Part shown: in pieces, positions 48,586 through 62,862 of the stretch | Position numbering within the stretch: position 1 is the stretch's first letter | Layout of the letters: each line of letters begins with the position of its first letter | From: Hybos culiciformis | Taxonomy: Eukaryota; Arthropoda; Insecta; Diptera; Hybotidae | NCBI GenBank assembly: GCA_964007475.1 | Contig: OZ023273.1 | Coordinates: forward strand, 115,553,812 to 115,617,811 | Length of the DNA: 64,000 nucleotides | Reading direction: 5' to 3' | Notes under the pieces: model-generated | The model's input: the letters and a program-made list of their open reading frames with translations, nothing else | What the model was told of the DNA's origin: nothing | The model's database searches: none | Program-made: the position numbers and the translations under genes

Positions 48586-51500
48586 TTCATTAATATACTA
48601 GTTCAGATAAAACAATTTAATCGACTTTCGTTGAATTTCGCAAAAGGATTTTGCCAGAATTTAAATTATTGTTTGAAGTTTTCAATGGAGATTTTGAAAG
48701 CGATAAACAGTTCCCACATTGTAAAAGATCAACAAGCTACAACCCAAGGTATAAAATCAAATAGCAGTGCAACCTCGAATGAGCCGACAGAAATTTTTCA
48801 AAATTAATAACCTTCAAGAAATGAATAATCAATTATTATTCAAAGCAACTACAAATTAGTTTCTTCAGTTTAAAATATAAAATTTAAATTGATAAGCTTG
48901 ATATCAAGACTAAAGTACAAAATAATTCAACAAACAATAAAAGTTACTTTATTACAAGAATGATTTTTAGATGAAATTGTCGCCGATATGTGAAAATGAA
49001 GATATTGTTTTATTTTTATTTTAAGAGAAGAACATAGCTAAAGTCATTTTGGTGAAGAAACCTCTTTGTGGTATTATTACAATATCTTATTTGATTTATT
49101 GCTTAAGAGATATCAAATATTAACAAAATTGTAAAATGAAAAGAAGTCACTATTGACTATAGATTTTTATATTTCAAAAAAAAAAAGTGAACTCAATTTG
49201 ATACAAAAATTCTGAAAAAATAAAATTTAATAAAATATAGAATGTTTAAATATTTTAATATTATATAATTGAAAATTGAAATGCGTGAACAGTTCAATGA
49301 ATCATCAATTTATATCAATTAAAATTGATGAAAGAAAAAGTATGCAATTTTAATTAAGTGCATAAAATATATCTTTAATTTGTTTATTGTAATGAAAAAC
49401 GTATATATATATATGTGTGCAATATATTGTATATATTTTCGCCACATATTTTCATCTCATAATTTATGAAAAAGCTCTTTAATTACATTAATATCGTATA
49501 TTTAATCAAAAACAAAAGCTTTTACCAGTTCAAAAATTTCGTTTAACCTTTCAGTCATGAATGAATGATAACAATAATGAATAATTTTTCATATATAGAT
49601 AGCGTGGGTAAGATGTCGTAAAGGTGTATCTATGATATATCATATATATATACTTAGTTCATAAAAAAATACATGTACGTATATTCTTTTCTGTTTTCCA
49701 TCAGTTATTCGATTAAAGAAGATTAAACGAACAAAAAAGACAACAAAATAAATGCAATATTCCTTGAGTGTGAAAAACATAAACTACATATTTATATACA
49801 TTTGTAATTTTTATCAAAGTCATTAAACTTATACATGTTAACGAAAATTTTTAATTTTTATTTAATTTCTGTTCTCCAATTCTATTTTTTAATTAAACTT
49901 TTTAGAACTTAGTTCTACAAGAAAGTACAAAAAAGGAACTTAAGTTTCAGAAATCCTACAAATTAAGGCGTAGTTTTTAAAATACAGTTTATTATAAATG
50001 GGCAATATTTTATCATAATTTAATGTAATTCAAATTCTAAAATGAATGATTATTTAACTCAGATTCTAAAATAAACAAATTTTTAACAATATTCCAATAA
50101 AAATATTGCTTTACCCAAAACCAAATTTTATCATTTTATGTTTAAATGTATTCTATAGTTTATGTGCTTTAGTTTAACATTTTTTTTTTTCAATCATTTT
50201 GATTGATGAAAAATGAAAAAAAGGGTGTTGCACTTTAATCAAATCACACGCTTAGTTAAATTCTATACACTTGTTATATATAGTATTCGAAATATGAATA
50301 TGTAGCACAAGTATAACATAGCACACATAAATATGTTGTGTATATATCATACACTATATTTTATATGCTTTCATCGTTATAAAATATAAAAAATACGAAT
50401 ATTTTGTGTTAACAGATATTTCTCAAAATTTGCTACAAGTCTTCAACTTAAATTAAGGAAAAGTTAGAAAAACGCTTTATGTAGGAGGCAAAAATTAGTT
50501 AGCTAAAAAAAATTCTTCGAAAGCACAATTCGCAACTTCATACTAAAAAAAAAATGTTAATGTCTATTTTATTCTGCTGAATTCATTTATTTACGCTTAA
50601 AATAATGCTCAATTTTGACATAACTTTTAATTTTCGTTTTTCGTCTATATTAATTCCAGTTAATGATAGGGATTTAATATTTTTTTCTTCTGAACCTTTT
50701 TCATGAATCAAAAGAATTAATGAAAAGAATTATTCAACTCTTTGGCTAATTTATTTCTGTACATATTAATCCCATCATAATTGTTTGGTGTAAATTATCA
50801 GACTGGGGTCAAAGAAGAATATACAATTATATTTATGTATAATATAAATATATTTTTAAAATAGTATAAAATTATAAGTAACTGTAAGAAGAACATCTAT
50901 ATTAAAGATAAAGATCCACATTGAATTTAACGCAAAGAGGCTAGTCATGTTGGTCGTTATGTATCTGTACATAGTTTTAAGTTAAAGTATTAGACATATT
51001 TTCTTTTCAATTAAATTTTATTTATTATAGACTTATAGAGGGTTATATATTAAAAATATATATTATACGTATGCATTTTATATAAATATTATAAATATAT
51101 ATGAAATATAAGTAATTGATTATTATTTATTCCTGAAAGGATATATTAACACTTCATTAGGCCTTAAAAGATTTATTTTGTAAGAATGATTTTTTTTTAA
51201 ATTGAAAGATATAAAAATTGTTAAATGTAGCTTAACTAAAGGATCATTTGCAATTAAAAAAAAAAATTATTTTAATTATTAATTGTAAAAAATCCTAATC
51301 TAAGTATATACAGTTCTAAAATAATAATAATACTCCCAAATAAAATTTAAACTTGAAGAACTTAAACTTTGCTTTAAAATAATATTTTATTCTTTAAAAT
51401 AGACTCCCATGTTTTTTGAAAACATTTTAAGTACATGCATTTTATGTTACCAATTTTAAAGAATAAAATAAAAAATATAAGTACACAAAAAATATTGACA

Positions 51501-52057
51501 AAATCAATTCATATAGTGACAAATTTCGGTTGAAATATAATTTAAATTTCATTGATTTTGACTCTTTGTGTACAAATAAAAATCGGTCTCTATTTCTCGT
51601 GTATTTTATATACGTATTCATTCAATTTTAAATCAAATTACAAAAATTGGCATTTTAAAAAATAAAAAATAAAAATTTCGACATCTATACAAGCAGGAAA
51701 TCGTTTTTATCAAGCAAGCAAAACATACATAAATGATATAATCATACTGAGAAATAAATTTCATGTACCAAATTTATTTTTATTTTTATTTTTTTACCAA
51801 ATGACATAAAACTAGTTTTTAGAGTTTATTTTACTTTTTTTCTTTAAGAAAACATTAATAAAAAATTACTCCTATGAAGATTGATTTTTGCACTGCAGGA
51901 ATTCTTACTGAGCTCATAAAATTTTTTTAATTTTTTTTTTAATAAAAAAAAACATAAATTAAAACTGATTATACTATTAAATTTATGCAATAGACTTTTT
52001 GTTTTCTTATTATTTTTTTTTGCAAACATACAATTTAACGTTGTGGAGAATTATTGT

Positions 52058-52107
52058 GTTTCCCTTCATCGACATAACATGGTTTCCCTTCATCGACACA
52101 TAACATG
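52058..52107. repeat. 24/26-bp direct tandem duplication
   Basis: GTTTCCCTTCATCGAC followed by ATAACATG (copy 1) or ACATAACATG (copy 2) occurs twice head to tail, at 52058 and 52082. The copies differ by a 2-bp insertion. Confidence 0.78.
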
Positions 52108-52429
52108 AAAATTTAATTTGAAGTTAATTTATATAATGTATGTATAGAAGTATCAAGAAGATCATGTTTTCAAGTATATAAATAAATAAATTTTCTTAAA
52201 TGCATCTGAAATTGAAATAAAAACTGAATTCATTCATATTATTATATCTCATATCACGCAAGAGTTCTGTTATTTCAACTTACATAGATCCTTTTTTATA
52301 TACATAAAAAATGATTCATATTTCAGTATGTAAGGCGATTAAATCTTATTCGAAAAATATACCTCTATGTACTGAATTGTACGTCATGAATTTATTCAAA
52401 AGTCATTCTGTTCTGCTTAAATTCATTTT

Positions 52430-52770
52430 TTTTTTAAATCTATAAACCGTAATTCTAGTCTCAACATCGGAAATAAATTAAAAATTTACAAGACAGTATT
52501 CTTGCCAATAATGCTTTACGCCTGTCCCGTTTGGGGCACTTGTGCGAACTGTCACACAGAAAAGATTCAAAAATCGCAAAACAAAATATTAAAAATTATT
52601 TTCAATCTACCCTTTTATTATTCGACAAATAAACTTCACAAAAAAAAGCAAAAATCAACATTTTAAAAATTAAAATAAATAAATATTCTGATAAGTTCCA
52701 AGAAAACTGTAAATTATCGGTTAATCCTGTGATCTTGGGATTAACTTAAGTCCTTCTTAAGTTAGGTTAG
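52430..52770 (+). mobile_element. Jockey-like LINE fragment, frameshifted C-terminal region
   Basis: From 52442 the plus strand reads INRNSSLNIGNKLKIYKTVF, then LPIMLYACPVWG, TEKIQKSQNKILKIIFNLP and STNKLHKK, up to a stop at 52664. This is the familiar post-catalytic region of Jockey-type reverse transcriptases (LYK..LRPIMLYACPVWG...LQ..QNK.L..I..LP). From 52681 another frame continues as SDKFQENCKLSVNPVILGLT and stops at 52747, like the usual C-terminal end. The frame change shows an indel. The RT core, endonuclease and a clear poly-A tail are missing. It is a decayed fragment antisense to kuz. Confidence 0.78.
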
Positions 52771-54098
52771 GTTTACTTTAAGTTTTATTACTTCATATAA
52801 GTTGTTAAATTAAAAGAAAGATTCATAAAACATTGTAAGTATATTTACATAATTAAAATAATTGATAATAATGTAATCATAATGTCTTAGTTGTAAAGGA
52901 TAAATGTATATCTAATCCTAATCTCTATAAATTAAGGAATTTTTTTTGTATGAAATATGAATATTAAATAGCAATTTTAAATAAATATTAAATCCAAAGG
53001 TTTCTTCGAAAATCAAGTCGTTGGCATCTATACGTAGAAAATAGAAAATAAAATCATGTCTCAAGTTTAAAAATAAATTGAAGCATACTCTAATAGGTAT
53101 ATAAACATAACTACTTACAGTATATACTAGGTTTATATCGATGTCTTGAAATTAAAGTGAAATGGAAAATTTATATAATTTTAAGTAGATAGTAGTATAC
53201 CTACAAATAATTATTTTGATTAAATTTATATAACTTTGATTTATTGCAAATTTTCTTCATCATTTTATGTACAAACATTTTATGATTTTGATACACTCAT
53301 AAAATAATTTTTATTTTACCTTAAGACATATTTTCGAAATATATAAACAGAATTTTATTTTAATCTCTTGAGGACTATTTTAAAAGTCAAAAAGATTAAA
53401 AGATCCTATGAGATAAAGAAAATTTGAATTTTTCCGATTTTTTCTTAATATTTAACTTGAAAAATATACAAGAAAAAAAAATAAAAATAAATAAAAACTC
53501 TATATATATAAATATTTTCATGTACAGATAAGAAAAAATATTTCACAAAATAATCAAATAGATCGTATGTCCCTTGACTAACGATACAGAAAGTTTTTAT
53601 TCCCTCAAAAAAAAAAAGTAATAATAAAAGAACTCAAGAGATTTTCTTTTTTTTTTTTTAGTTTTTTTTTTTTCTTCAAGATAACGTTTCTGTGGAAAAT
53701 TCGTTTTGTTAGCTATATTTTATTGTAATTCAGTATTATATATATTATATGTTTACAATTTTTCTTTGTTATAAGCAAGAAAAGCATAAGAAAGAGAAAA
53801 TTTCATATATGTATATACATTATATACATATTATAATATGTTTTAATATGTTGTTCAATACATATAATAGAAAATTTAACCCAGAATAGAATAATTTTGT
53901 ATAGAAGTAGGAGTTCAAAAAGTCGATTTTTTATTATAGAATTCTTCTTATGTTACGCATATAAGCATATAATTTTTTTTTATATTTTTCATTTACCCAT
54001 AATAATTACAATGTGAATCAAATCACGTATTAGTTATATAAAAAATAATGAATAAGAATCTGATATAAAAAAAAAATTTATACAAAAGAATATTACGG

Positions 54099-54113
54099 CA
54101 GCAGCAGCAGCAG
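54099..54113. repeat. CAG trinucleotide run (5 units)
   Basis: (CAG)5 on the plus strand, CTG on the gene strand. It stands out in the A/T-rich context; no flanking open frame supports coding. Confidence 0.85.
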
Positions 54114-54595
54114 TTGTTATCCTTGACATTGATAGCTTTCTTTTTTTTTTCTTTTCAAATGAAGGCTAAGGAAATAGATTTAAATAAAATAATAAAAAAA
54201 AAATATAAGAAACAGCCTGTTGTTGGAAAAAATAGTAATTTATCAAAACTTTATACATTACTATATTAATAAAAAAAAATCTTAAATATTTCAAAAATCT
54301 TATATTTTAATTTCAACAGGACAATATGCATTCTTATGATTCTATATTAATTTAATAAAGATAGTATAGTGTAAGTAAATAATATATTGTTATCATGGTG
54401 ACATAAAATATTATTATAGAACATAAAAAGGTTGTCGAGGTGGACGAATATATAGAAAATAGACTTGATATTTAATTTTTTATAATGGAATTTAAGATAA
54501 AATATTTTTTATCTTTTAAAAAATTCTTTGGCGATTTAAAAAATATGTTTAAGTACTTAATAAATCAATTTCTAAATTATATTATTTTCAAGTTA

Positions 54596-54613
54596 TCGTC
54601 GTCGTCGTCGTTG
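54596..54613. repeat. TCG/CGT trinucleotide run (about 5 units)
   Basis: TCGTCGTCGTCGTCGTTGTT lies about 500 bp from the CAG run. It has no coding context. Confidence 0.82.
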
Positions 54614-57600
54614 TTAGTAAGGTTGTGATTTTTTTACTTCAAAGCCTTATTTAAAACATCTTTTTTTGTGAAAAATTCTTATGTTTGCCTTGGATATCGT
54701 TCAATCATGCTGAATGCCAAATAAATTTAAAAAAAAAAAAAAAAAACAAAAATTTCAAAGTATTACAGAGAAGAAGTTTCTGTTCATTATATAAAATTTT
54801 TTTATTTTATATTAATTTAATGAAAAGTTACAATTTTTTTCAGTTTTTTTTTTTTTTGTATTTATTTATTGAGAAACTCATAATCCGCACGTTTCTCTGC
54901 CATGCTTTTTATTTTTTATTATTGCACAATGAAAATTAAAAAAAAAAAAGGGATTCTAATAAAATTTTGTTTAAAAAAAAATATCAAGTGCACTGCCAGA
55001 CGTAGTATGATTTTTCAAGTGTCGTTTAATTTAATTCTTACTTTTTTTTTTTTGCGAACTCATTTTGTTGCATTATTCACGTTGAGGAAACTTTTTATTT
55101 TGGGACTAGGGCATGTAATTAAATATATATGAACCCTTAACAATTTTAATTTAGTACACATAATAATTTTAGATATGATGGTGAAAGTTCAATTAATGTT
55201 CCATAACTTTGTCATTTAAATAATTTAATTTACTTAAGATTAATAGTTATCCGAAATTTACATCGATCATAAAAAAATGACCAATTAGGCATTTATAAGC
55301 TACCCATTTTCGTGATGTTAAAGTACAATTCATATATATCATTTTGTCACTTGATATGGGAACGCTTTATAAGTTGCGTGCTACTTTTGAAGCTGCTTTT
55401 CCAAGATCCTGATTATATTGTGAAAATATCATTGATTCCAACAAAACACCAAGGTGTATGTGTAATAGTGTAATTTTAGAATTACACAAATAACTACATT
55501 TATTATTAAAATTCAAACAATTGGTCTGATACCGTATATAAACCAAGTTAAATTTTTTCATTTTATAATGTTTATACTGCTAATTTTTTTAATGTCGCAT
55601 TATGTTGAAAAAATAATGTTGAAAAAAATATGTAATGTAGCTTTCTTTAATGAGAGCAGTATAACAAAAGTAAATTTTATCCCACCAGAAACTCTTAATA
55701 CATAGTTTTTTATTTTTTCAAATAAAAATGAATTTGCAGTCAAAGAACTTTTATCTCTTTTTTTTAAATATATAATAATGATTTATATTCTTTTTTTTTC
55801 CTGATTTTATTTTTAATTTAATTTATTTTCTGTTGTTTGAATTTAGTGAGCTTGAAACCAAAAATAAAAAAAAATATATAGAATTCACTGTCTATTAGTA
55901 TTGTAATTTTTTTTATAATTGTAACAAATAAAGGGTATCCTTCAATCTGGTCTGTATAGTATTTAATTTCAACAATAATTAACGTTGATAAATTTTGAGT
56001 TTTGCAGAGGCGCGCAGAGGTATATTATAAGTAATTTCCATGTTATATTTTTGCTAAAAATTGTAAAGAAATTGTAATGTATTTGATATGACATAATATG
56101 CGTCACATAATGATTTTGTCGGTTCCAAATACCTTCTATATTATATATTCGAAATAATAAATTTCAATTAAATCTGTAAATCTAATCTGTAAATCTAATC
56201 ATCATTGAACATTGAAAACAAAAATATTGATTCAACGACTATTCTATAATTAAAAACAAAATTTTATGATTACAAGCTTTGTATCAATTTGAAATCAACT
56301 ATTGCTGTATTTATCAATATTTTCAGTTAGTTAATATTCATAATAATATATGAGACTCTTAAACTCTCAACTGAAATCTGGTCTAGAAACAGAAATATTA
56401 TAAAATTATTTCCATAAAAATATTTTAAAATCACATTATAAAGAGTGATATATTTTTAATTTTTATCAAATCCATTAGATATTAACACTATGCACTATTA
56501 TGTAGATATGTTTATTTTAGCCTCAGACATGCTTTTTTATCAATACGAAATAATGTTCTGTACAATCATATTTTCGTTATGAAAATCGACATCAATTTTG
56601 AGCAGACAATTTTAATTGTATATTATGTATAAAATAAAATTCTGTCTTGTTTTAGGGCTGAAATTTGTGTAATTTGTGCATTGTCCACTTGAACTAAGTG
56701 TTTGTGTTGTTTAAAAACAAAAATAAAAAAAATTAAATTAAAACACAACTTGTCACAAAATTTCGTTTATAATATAATTTTTCGAAAAAAAAAGCAATTA
56801 AATCCTAAAGAAAGTGGAAGTATTGATAAATTCGATAAATGTATCATTTTCTGAGAATGTTTTTGTTTTGTTACATAAATTTGTAAAATATACGTCTACG
56901 AACTGGTTGATTAGACTATGTAACATCACAAAAACTATTTTCATAATTCTATTTTATCATCATCATATTATTGTAATAAGTTTTCGTGTTTTTTTTTTCT
57001 GTTCGTTAAATTATAATGTGTATGCGTTGTTATTCATTTCTTGATAACGAAGAACTACAATAATATGGATAATTATGTTAAAATTCAACAATTTATTTAA
57101 CAAAGAGTTGACCACTTATTATGAAGCATAATATTTTTCATTCATAAAAATTTATTTGATTTTTTTTTTCTGATAAAAATTAATGATAAAAAATAGATTA
57201 AAAATAAATTATTTTAAAATAATATTCTTTGAAATTTAAATTTTATAATGTGTTCCTCAATTAAAATATATACATATGATGTTACAAGTAAATAGGTATA
57301 TTTATTTTACAGATAAGGCTATCGATTTCCTAATAAAAATAAAACTGCTTATGAATATTATTGATTGTTATTATATTTATAAGTAAAATAAAAATATAAA
57401 TGATTCATCAGTCTGTTACATTATCTTTGTTTTGCCTATATAAATAATATTGCAAACGATAAGCTATAAGATTGTAGATCCACAACGACATAAATTTCAT
57501 TCGACGTCATAGTATTTTCTATCAATAACACAATCTTAAAAATTTTAATTGAATTTCTGAAAAATAAAAAAATAAATTACAAAACTTCCTAAATTAAGTA

Positions 57601-57808
57601 TAAAATAAATGATTTTGGAGGTTTCAAAGTAAAGTCGATAGTTTACAAACCTCATTGAAATTCACCCAACTTTAATAAAAAAAAAGATTACAACTTTAAT
57701 TGCTCCAACTTTCAAAAAAAAAAAAATGTTTGTTAAATAATAAATACCATCAGTTGCCATATAACTTTTAAAACCTCCAGAACATTCATTAATCCATTTA
57801 ATAAATTT

Positions 57809-57859
57809 AAATCTTTATGTACTGTGCTCATTTAAAATGAGCGCAGTACATAAAGATTT
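57809..57859. repeat. Near-perfect palindrome, 25-bp arms, 1-nt centre
   Basis: The left arm 57809-57833 starts AAATCTTTATGTACTGTGCT; the right arm 57835-57859 is its reverse complement with a single mismatch (G for A). With essentially no loop, it would extrude as a cruciform or cause a snap-back in RNA. The plus frame at 57837-58046 starts inside it and looks like chance. Confidence 0.85.
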
Positions 57860-60800
57860 CAAATCCAGATATTTAGTTTTTTTTATGAAAGAGCTACCAT
57901 TTCAAAAATTATTAAGCTGTCCCCAACCACTTTTAACAATGTATCAATCCAATGTTAATGAAATTATGTTCAAGGGCACTTTTCATGTCAAACAAATAAT
58001 TCATATAGAAATATACATTAATATATGGTGCTCAAAATGCTTTTAGGTAAAAAAATAAATAGAATTTAAAAAATAAATACATATATAAAATGAACTTATT
58101 TCCGGTAAAAGATTTGTGTTAAAAAACAAATATATAAATAGGTGTAGATATATTTTTTTTTGTACAATAAGCAATCTCATAATATATATAAAACTTAAAT
58201 CAATGAATCAACAAAAACGAAATTTAACATATAAGTATATTAGGTAAGTATATTTAAATATAAAAAGGTTAATGACCACCAACTTGTAATTATTGTCACA
58301 GCAACACGCTGCTGCCGGCTTTCAATTCTATTCATTTTTTTTTTTAATATAATTTAAACAGGTTAAATGAACTTATTTATGTCATTTCTATTTTATTTTT
58401 TCTTATGTGTATAACAATAATAATATTAGTTAGAAATTCTTTGTTTCATATGAATTGAACGAACATTTTTTATTTTTTTCTTACTTACTCTCTTGGTAAA
58501 TTATCGTGATTAAAAAAATTATCATATAACCCCTTCCACATGACAATTTTGTTGTAATGCCTGCTCGAAGTATAGCATTTGAATATAAATTTTCTAATTA
58601 TTTTTTCCACAATCAGGGTTCGGATTTTCAATTCTATAATATATTTGAATTTTGTAGAACTATATAATAACAAATCATTTCTCCAACATCACAATTTTAC
58701 TTTTTCGATACAAATAATTATCTTTTGATTTTCAATTTTTTATGAATCATTATTTTAAGTTTGGAGTATGTATTAAACCGGTTAGTTTCAAAACCAAAAA
58801 CCAAACTCTTGATGACAACAATATTTATAAAAATTTAATAAATTTTTGTGAATTGCAATTTTCAATTTATTTTGATCTTATTTTGTTCTTTACATTTATA
58901 TTATTTAATATTATAATATAAATCTAGAAATCCGAATCATTAATTGCCTTGCGTGTTTAAAAAAATATGGGAAAAAAACTAAACACATGTTTATTATGTT
59001 CAACACATTTTTAAAAGGGTATATTAAGTATTAATATTGAATCTAAACATTTTATATATCTAACCAAAATAAGTCACAAAAAAAATAAACCACAAATTAT
59101 TTATGTCAAAAAATAAAATATATATTAAAATTAATCAAAAACCTGATAGCACCAAGATGATAAAAAATTGTAATTCTAATAATTAAACCGGTCTTAATAA
59201 ATATACATATAATTTTTTAGTATAGAAAAATTTGGCTCATCTTAATTTTTTTTTGTATTACTTTAAAAGAAATTTACTCCTATTTTTTATGATATTTTTG
59301 ACCGAATTCCATTTTACAGCCGTTGTTGTTCATTTTTTTTCTTCATAAAATCTTTTAATTTTTATTTTATGTGGATGCGATGTGATATTATTTCTTAAAA
59401 GTAATCTTCGATTGAGTTTATTATAAAAGATTCTTTTTTATTAATATTGATGCGACATTTTTCAAATAATCGAATCGCACCTCGGATTGGAATTTTACCT
59501 GAGTTTTAAATTATGGCGGCTGCTTTGGCGGCCTCTCAACTCAAAACAAGAAATTATGTTTTAATACATTCAATTCATAATAACTAAAGTCGTGTTTAAA
59601 GTTAGAATTATAATAGTTATAATGTTTCAATTTTGTTTGCTGATACTTGGTATAATATTTAGTATTAATTTAATTTATTTATATTAATATTTCAATACCA
59701 AAAAAATCTAATAAGTATTTATGATTCCGATTAAATGTTTTTGCTATTTTTATTGTTAACTAAATTAATTTTAAACTCTTTTTATTCAACTGAGCTTAAC
59801 ATGCTTAAATAACTATATCTCTGACATTGAATTATAATTTTTATAAACTTGTGATTTTTTTTAATAAATTGAGTTTCTTATTTATATCAGTTTACACTTA
59901 TAAAATGACAAATTATTAATTCGCAAACTGAACTGATATTACTGGAAGAATAACCCGTACCATATTCATATTCACCTCACGAAATACTGATTTCATGTTT
60001 TTAATATTTTTTTCTCTATTTTAATTTGTAATTTTTGAATCCCAAATCAAAACTTAACTAATTAAGTAACTAATTCTTATTAGGAGAATAAATGATGCTT
60101 TAGTTTTCTATCATAATAATATCATTTAGGCAAATTTCTTTTCATATAACTATATAAAAACGTTAAAAAATTACGATTAATTTAAATGCTTTTAAGGACC
60201 AAGAAATTTTATTTGAACACACAAAAAAATAAAAAAAGGTAGGTATGGATAATATTAATGATATTACGTGATTTGCAATTTTAATTAAAATATTTTTATG
60301 TTCCCCGTTTCTTTGTTTTAAAAAGCCATAAAATGATCAAATAAATTATTTTAAGTTAAATAAAAAAGAAATAAAGAACGACATAAAAGCTGAAGAATAA
60401 CTAAGTATAGGTACTTTGGAAAAAAAAAATTGAAATAAAATAAAATAAAATAAATAAAAAAAAATAAAAACGCTTACTGACAAAGTGTTCTTTAAGAGAA
60501 GTGAAAAAAAAAATTAAAAATCTTGTAATTGAACCAAATTTCAGAGTTTTTATTAATTATTTAGAATAAAAATTTCAATATAATTAAATCTACATTAAGT
60601 ATTGTTAAAATTGATGAACAACTATTACTTTATTACTGAATTTATTATTTTTTTTTATTTTAGAGCGACAAAATTTGGCTGAAAATAAAAACTAAATATA
60701 TTAGAGATTAATTTCAAAACAATTTCATTTTACAAAATCGGGAAATCATCTTTGGCACATGAAGATTTAATTTTTTTTCATATCTTCTTATTTCTAGAAA

Positions 60801-62602
60801 AAACTCTTAATATATCTTATGTTTAAAACTAGTATTGAATTAAATGAATGTACTTTATATATTAACAATATGATAATTAAAATATAAATATATAAAAAAT
60901 TTAGTTTTAAACATTGACATTACCTGATAAATTAGATATTTCTTAAAATCAGTTAACTATTCGATAGTTCGGAAACGTTTCTAAATTGAATAGTTATCAA
61001 GAGGTAAATTTAGCTGAAAAATGTACTTTGTTGAATCTTCTCTATGAATTTGATAGTTAATAATCCGAAAGCGGAATAACTCTAAATTCTTTTAAAGTAA
61101 ATACTTATACAATTTCTTAAAAACTCAAATGTATATTTTTCTCGATAACTTTTCTTAAAATAATTTTTAAATATAAGACTAAAATAAATTTGAAATAGAC
61201 GTTAAGACTAGATAATAATATGATAGAAGATAAATAAAAAAAAAAATAATTTCTAATTGGCATTTAAAAAAAAAAAAAAAATATGTAATGTACAATGAAA
61301 ATCTTTGATGAAAGAAAATCTTTGATGGAATAAAATCTTTCAAAAAATATATTGAAAGAAAAAAAAAATCATGTAATACGAAAATTGAAACTGATCCAAA
61401 GTACATACTCTATTTTTCTTTCAACATCAAAAAAAAAAAAATTCTTATTCATTTTTTTTTTTGAATAGATTGACATTTTTGCGACATCTTCTTTCAAATG
61501 CAAAACTATCTACAAAAAAAAAAGAAATTTCTTTTTTTTCAATTGTCATTTTCAACAATATTTATTATCTTGCTTTTTACATTGATAAAAAAAAAAAAAA
61601 CGGAATGAAAAACTTTAAAAAAAATATATAAATTTTATTTTTCGTTTTTTTTTTTTTTTGGATCGATAACCACAATTTTCATGACCTGGTTTACTCTATT
61701 TTGACCACCAAAAATATATAGTTAAGATACTTATATACACAAAAAAATACATATGTTTGAATATAAAATAAAACATATATACCAAACAAAATTGCATACT
61801 TTTGATAGTCACTGTTCCAATTTTTTAAATATAAAATTAAATAGCAGAAATTAAAAAATGTATATATTTTTATATGTATATTTTATTTTATTTTTTTTTT
61901 ATTTTGAATTTTAAGTAAAATTGTATATTTTATTTCCTGAAAATATTTTCACAACTTTTTTAAGAGGTCAAATTCTTACATTATTTTATGGAAAAATAAT
62001 GAACATTTTCGTATAGATTTTCCTAAATTCTCTATATGTATTTTAAATAAAATATTGCATTCTAAATATTTCTATGTAAAATTTAATTTTATTGTTTTTT
62101 TTTTTTTTTATAATATGTTGAGTAGGAAAACTATTTTGATTTGGCAAATTGTTTTAGTTAACTGGTCAAATATAATTTTAGAAATAATATATTGATTTGA
62201 AAATAGTTTTTTCATTAAAAACATTTTAATGGTTTTCAAAAAATAGACTGTTTAGAAAAAAAAAACTATATAAATAAATTATACCCGTACAAGACACTAT
62301 TAACTTATGTTACTTAATTATGTACTTATGTATTAAAATAAAAGTAGAAAATAAATAAATATCTTTTCATGTTAACTTTTTCTTGAAAATTTCTCCCTAA
62401 TCGAGCTTATATATAATGTTGGAGTTTTTTTTAATTTTTGTTCCACTTATATTGAATCGGTTTTTGTACATCTGCTCTGTATGTCATTATCCAGCAACTT
62501 TAATTAAATATTTTAATGCGTTGGGGATCGTTATGTTGTATTTAGTGCAATAGAATTTAGATCACTAAATGGAGTATTATATGCGTCAATACACATGCAA
62601 TT

Positions 62603-62706
62603 ATTTAGATGCATCTGCGTAAATAATGAAAAAATTTAGATGCATCAGCGTATATAATGAAAAAATTTAGATGCATCAGCGTAAATAATGAAATCATTTA
62701 GATGTT
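62603..62706. repeat. 31-bp tandem repeat, 3.3 copies
   Basis: Units start at 62603, 62634, 62665 and 62696 (partial). The consensus is ATTTAGATGCATCwGCGTAA followed by ATAATGAAAAA. Copies are nearly identical, so the array is young. Confidence 0.88.
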
Positions 62707-62862
62707 TCGTATTGAATATTACGTAATACCTAAACAAACATAATATCTCTCACAATATTTCAATACAGCCAAATACAAAAAAAAAAAATGAGAAAAAATG
62801 AGAAGAAAAAATATTCTCTCTTTGCAACTACCTCTCCCCTACGCATTAAAACAGTATATTGG

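Noticed and set aside
52760..52774. TTAGGTTAGG, an insect telomere-like repeat
   Set aside because: There are only two units, at the 3' end of a Jockey-type fragment where such sequence is expected; it is not an interstitial telomere array.
53700..53880. AT-rich palindromic stretches such as ATATATGTATATACATTATA
   Set aside because: Short TA-rich self-complementarity is expected throughout at this base composition.
59498..59512. CTCAG|GTAAAA as another ratchet point
   Set aside because: The upstream bases are purine-rich with no pyrimidine tract, and the donor is weak.
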